A model generated the notes under the pieces. It did no database searches, had not been told where the DNA came from, and worked only from the letters and a program-made list of their open reading frames with translations. The translations under genes were made by a program, and so were the position numbers. Below are positions 61,458 to 64,000 of a stretch of DNA of 64,000 nucleotides, one piece after another. Position 1 is the first letter of the stretch, and every line of letters starts with the position of its first letter. The DNA is from Bacillus sp. FJAT-28004. Its GTDB lineage: Bacteria > Bacillota > Bacilli > Paenibacillales > Paenibacillaceae. The stretch covers positions 2,566,435 to 2,630,434 of the forward strand of contig NZ_LGHP01000001.1 of the NCBI RefSeq assembly GCF_001280845.1. Reading direction: 5' to 3'.

Positions 61458-62207
61458 TTGAAATTTAGACCTTGCATCGATTTGCATGACGGTAAAGTGA
61501 AACAAATTGTCGGAGAGACACTGAATGCCGAAATAATAGAAAACTTTGTATCCAAACAAGATTCTGCTTATTATGCAGAGCTGTTTCAGAAGGACGCGCT
61601 CACGGGCGGCCACGTCATCATGCTTGGCGGCGGTAATGAGGAAGCTGCAGTTCGTGCCCTTGAGCAATATCCCGGTGGCTTGCAAATTGGCGGTGGCATT
61701 ACTGCGGATAATGCAGCTTTTTATTTGGAGAAGGGCGCATCGCATATTATTGTTACTTCCTATATTTTCAAAGATGGTCAGCTTAATGAGGATCATCTTG
61801 CAAAAATCGTCGCTGAAGTTGGGAAAGACCGATTAGTCATCGATCTTAGCTGCAAGGAGAAGGACGGGCAATGGTTTGTTGTGACGAATCAATGGAAGCA
61901 ATTCAGCGAATTCGTAGTGAACAAACAAAACATCTCGTTTCTCGAGCAGTATTGCAACGAGTTTCTTGTTCATGCTGTGGATGTAGAAGGCAAGCAGAGC
62001 GGCATTCAGCAAAGTCTTGTAAGCTCATTAGCTGATTGGGTAACCATTCCGACAACCTATGCCGGCGGGGCGAGATCGATTGCGGATATGGATCAATTTA
62101 ATGAGCTTTCACACGGCAAGCTGGATATTACGATCGGCAGCGCGCTTGATATTTTTGGCGGGAATTTATCCTATGAGGAAGTTGTTGCTTACAGTAAAAA
62201 AGCTTAG
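61458..62207 (+). CDS. Eukaryotic-type HisA/HIS6 ProFAR isomerase
   Basis: 249 residues of the TIM-barrel phosphoribosylformimino-5-aminoimidazole carboxamide ribotide isomerase, but in the form known from yeast HIS6 and plants rather than bacterial HisA. KFRPCIDLHDGKVKQIVG, GGHVIMLGGGNEEAA, VIDLSCKEKDGQW, NEFLVHAVDVEGKQSGI and HGKLDITIGSALDIFGGNL match that form. It would act in histidine synthesis. The ATG at 61452 is one base from GAGG, so TTG 61458 (7 bases) is the likelier start and gives MKFRPCIDLH. No other his gene is near. Confidence 0.85.
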   Translation: MKFRPCIDLHDGKVKQIVGETLNAEIIENFVSKQDSAYYAELFQKDALTGGHVIMLGGGNEEAAVRALEQYPGGLQIGGGITADNAAFYLEKGASHIIVTSYIFKDGQLNEDHLAKIVAEVGKDRLVIDLSCKEKDGQWFVVTNQWKQFSEFVVNKQNISFLEQYCNEFLVHAVDVEGKQSGIQQSLVSSLADWVTIPTTYAGGARSIADMDQFNELSHGKLDITIGSALDIFGGNLSYEEVVAYSKKA

Positions 62208-62219
62208 AGAGAAAACAGC

Positions 62220-62247
62220 AACGAAGCATGTATGCTGGAGCTTCGTT
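62220..62247 (+). terminator. Terminator-like hairpin after the HIS6-type gene
   Basis: AACGAAGC and GCTTCGTT pair around a 12-base loop and are followed only by TCCTAGG, a weak terminator or attenuator before the next gene. Confidence 0.4.
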
Positions 62248-62265
62248 TCCTAGGTGGTGTTAAGG

Positions 62266-64000
62266 ATGGATGTGGAAGATTATTATTGCAGGTTAAGAAA
62301 CACATTTCCGGCCAACCCAGAACGCGAGCCAATTTTTTTATCTATGGAACGAATCTGCGACATATTGTCCTGCACACGCAGAAATGTACAAATCCTTTTG
62401 ACAAAAATGATTGAAAAAAGTTATATCGAATGGTTGCCTGGACGTGGCCGCGGCAATCTATCCCAAATTGTTTTTCTTGTTTCTTACCGGGATATCATTC
62501 TCGCCAAAGCGAAGAGTCTAGTAGAGAAGGGCAAGATCAACGAGGCTTGGAGTATGCTTGAGATGCTGCAGGATCCAGCTGTAAAATCCGAAATCATGAC
62601 ATGGTTGTCTGAGTTATTTGGAGTGAAGCGGGATATGGAGGAGAAGGATGTACTGAGGTTCCCATTTTATCGTCCTCTCCTTCGTTTAGATCCTGCTTTC
62701 GTCACTCGTCGCATGGAGACGCATTGGATAGAACAGATTTTTAATACATTGGTCAGGTATTCAAATCAGGATGGGAAATTCCACCCTCAGCTAGCTCATT
62801 TCTGGGAAAGCAACGATATGAAAACGAGTTGGACGTTTTTTTTGCGTAAAGGTGTTCGTTTTCACAATGATAAGCTAATGACCTCGCGAGACGTCGCATT
62901 TACTTTTCAAAGACTGTTAGCAAGATCGCCTTCAGAGTGGCTAACGTCCAAGATTAAGGAAATAAGAGAAACGAGCAAGTACAGCATTAGCTTTGAGCTA
63001 AACGAGCCTAACGCGCTATTTCTTCATTTTCTTTGTACGGAACGATATTCCATTGTACCTGAAATGCTGGATGGTACTGGCTCTGATCATCATTTTGCGG
63101 TAATGCCCATTGGGACTGGACCATTCAAAATTACAAAAAACAATGAGTCTATGCTCGTTGCAGAGGCGAATGAGTATTATTTGGAAGGTTGTCCGCATCT
63201 GGATCGCATTGAAATGTGGGTGTGGCCAAACTATGAGGAAAATCAAGAGCAGCTGCAGGCAGATCGGGAAGATCAGCTGGTTTATTTTGAAGCGCAAATC
63301 AAAGAGAGTTTAAGACCAGCGCTGGCGCAGTTGGAAAAAGGCAGCACTTTTATTACTATTAATACAGCTAAAAACGGCATAACTCAGCAAATGAAGTTCC
63401 GCCAAGCTTTGCACTACGGAATAGACAGACAGCAAATGATCCGCGAATTAGGCGGTATCAGGCACCAGCCTTCAAGCGGCTTTAATTTAGAGGAAACAGA
63501 TAAGGCTTTCTTCAACGCTTATGACATACAACTAGCGATAAAATTGCTCGAAGAATCGGGTTACAAGGGCGAGACTATCACTTTATACACATATGAAATG
63601 CCTGCGAATGATCAAACTTCGAAATGGCTGCAAAAAGTATGCAGACTTTTAGGCATTTCACTAGAAATCGTAAAGCTTTCGCTCGAAGAGCTTGCTAATC
63701 CCGAAACCATCATTCAAGCAGATATGATACTAAGCGGGGAAGTACTCGGTGAGCAGCCCGATATTTCGCTTATTGAGATGTATATGTCAAAGGACAGTTT
63801 TATTACGAATCATCTGGGAACTGTCGACAAATCGAATATCTATCAACAAATTTCGAATTGTTTAAGATTTGAGAATTCGGATATTAGAATGGGTTATTTA
63901 ATAAGCATACAAGAGGAGCTCAAACGAAATTACAGCTTATTGTTCTTATATCATAGCCTGCAGGTTGTAGGGCATCATCAAACGCTGCAAGGGATTTCAT
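62266..64000 (+). CDS. SgrR-type regulator: HTH plus solute-binding domain (partial)
   Basis: The frame opens at ATG 62266 after TAGGTGGTG and stays open for 578 codons to the end of the window, so the 3' end is missing. Residues about 1-115 are an SgrR_N winged helix (FLSMERICDILSCTRRNVQILLTKM and WLPGRGRGNLSQI). From about 145 the family 5 solute-binding fold follows (RMETHWIEQIFNTLVRY, WTFFLRKGVRFHNDKLMTSRDV, PIGTGPFKITKN, RQALHYGIDRQQMI). SgrR relatives sense a small ligand and control transport genes. There is no signal peptide, fitting a cytoplasmic regulator. Confidence 0.85.
   Translation, partial: MDVEDYYCRLRNTFPANPEREPIFLSMERICDILSCTRRNVQILLTKMIEKSYIEWLPGRGRGNLSQIVFLVSYRDIILAKAKSLVEKGKINEAWSMLEMLQDPAVKSEIMTWLSELFGVKRDMEEKDVLRFPFYRPLLRLDPAFVTRRMETHWIEQIFNTLVRYSNQDGKFHPQLAHFWESNDMKTSWTFFLRKGVRFHNDKLMTSRDVAFTFQRLLARSPSEWLTSKIKEIRETSKYSISFELNEPNALFLHFLCTERYSIVPEMLDGTGSDHHFAVMPIGTGPFKITKNNESMLVAEANEYYLEGCPHLDRIEMWVWPNYEENQEQLQADREDQLVYFEAQIKESLRPALAQLEKGSTFITINTAKNGITQQMKFRQALHYGIDRQQMIRELGGIRHQPSSGFNLEETDKAFFNAYDIQLAIKLLEESGYKGETITLYTYEMPANDQTSKWLQKVCRLLGISLEIVKLSLEELANPETIIQADMILSGEVLGEQPDISLIEMYMSKDSFITNHLGTVDKSNIYQQISNCLRFENSDIRMGYLISIQEELKRNYSLLFLYHSLQVVGHHQTLQGIS

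Noticed and set aside
62232..62414. 60-codon plus-strand frame at the start of the SgrR-type gene
   Set aside because: Out of frame with the long SgrR-like coding sequence, which has the better ribosome site and clear domain matches.
1..64000. Search for tRNA, rRNA, CRISPR arrays, insertion sequences and prophage genes
   Set aside because: None seen: no transposase or integrase frame, no regularly spaced repeats and no RNA gene cores recognisable by eye.

Overview
The window looks like the chromosome of a Paenibacillus-type Firmicute (Bacillota). The evidence is a moderate GC content, strong AGGAGG ribosome binding sites, several TTG and GTG starts, SigA-like promoters, many U-run terminators, and close matches in gene type and order to Bacillus subtilis (pucABCDE, nupNOPQ-type transporter, tmrB, fabI, oxdC). 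I see no rRNA, tRNA, CRISPR array, insertion sequence or prophage. The window ends inside a gene at 64000.

Layout. 1-3.2 kb: a phytanoyl-CoA-dioxygenase-type enzyme followed by two Gfo/Idh/MocA oxidoreductases. 3.3-8.5 kb: a MarR regulator, a SUMF1-type protein, a MocR/GntR aminotransferase-like regulator, two convergent 44-residue membrane peptides, a RibD-type reductase and an SRPBCC protein. 8.9-11.3 kb: an unusually long (794 aa) polyprenyl synthetase, apparently a tandem or fused isoprenoid enzyme. 11.4-18.3 kb: a LysR regulator divergent from a pentose phosphate cluster (zwf, tkt, transaldolase-type fsa/tal, gnd). 18.3-20.1 kb: an Lsa-type ABC-F ribosome protection gene behind a complete-looking transcription attenuator. 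20.3-32 kb: TetR/DUF3817 divergent from an MMPL exporter, then assorted secreted, lipoprotein and transporter genes (SulP, DedA, MFS) and a class-C beta-lactamase-like hydrolase.

32.1-47.6 kb is the centrepiece. It is a co-directional purine catabolic island starting at a good SigA promoter: amidohydrolase, xanthine dehydrogenase maturation (XdhC, MocA), a BMP-type nucleoside ABC importer, three xanthine dehydrogenase subunits, a cytidine-deaminase-fold deaminase, OHCU decarboxylase, uricase, 5-hydroxyisourate hydrolase and adenosine deaminase. Together these would import purine nucleosides, deaminate them, oxidise hypoxanthine/xanthine to urate and convert urate to (S)-allantoin. Allantoin use and nucleoside cleavage are not encoded here.

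47.8-64 kb: an ABC exporter that seems to start with ATT, a chitin-active LPMO with two FN3 domains and a CBM5/12 domain, a second PhyH-type dioxygenase divergent from an AraC regulator, small unknown genes, a membrane-anchored DinB protein, TmrB, FabI, a GH3 lipoprotein, an oxalate-decarboxylase-like bicupin with an altered active-site lid, a Nudix hydrolase, a HAD phosphatase, a eukaryotic-type HIS6/HisA isomerase, and the start of an SgrR-type HTH plus solute-binding regulator.

The observations most worth following are the tandem prenyl synthase, the lsa attenuator with an AUG-UAA minimal uORF, the eukaryotic-type HisA, the paired micro-membrane proteins, the oxalate decarboxylase lid change and the structured palindromic element at 29.1 kb. 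All calls are from reading the sequence; no database search was run.
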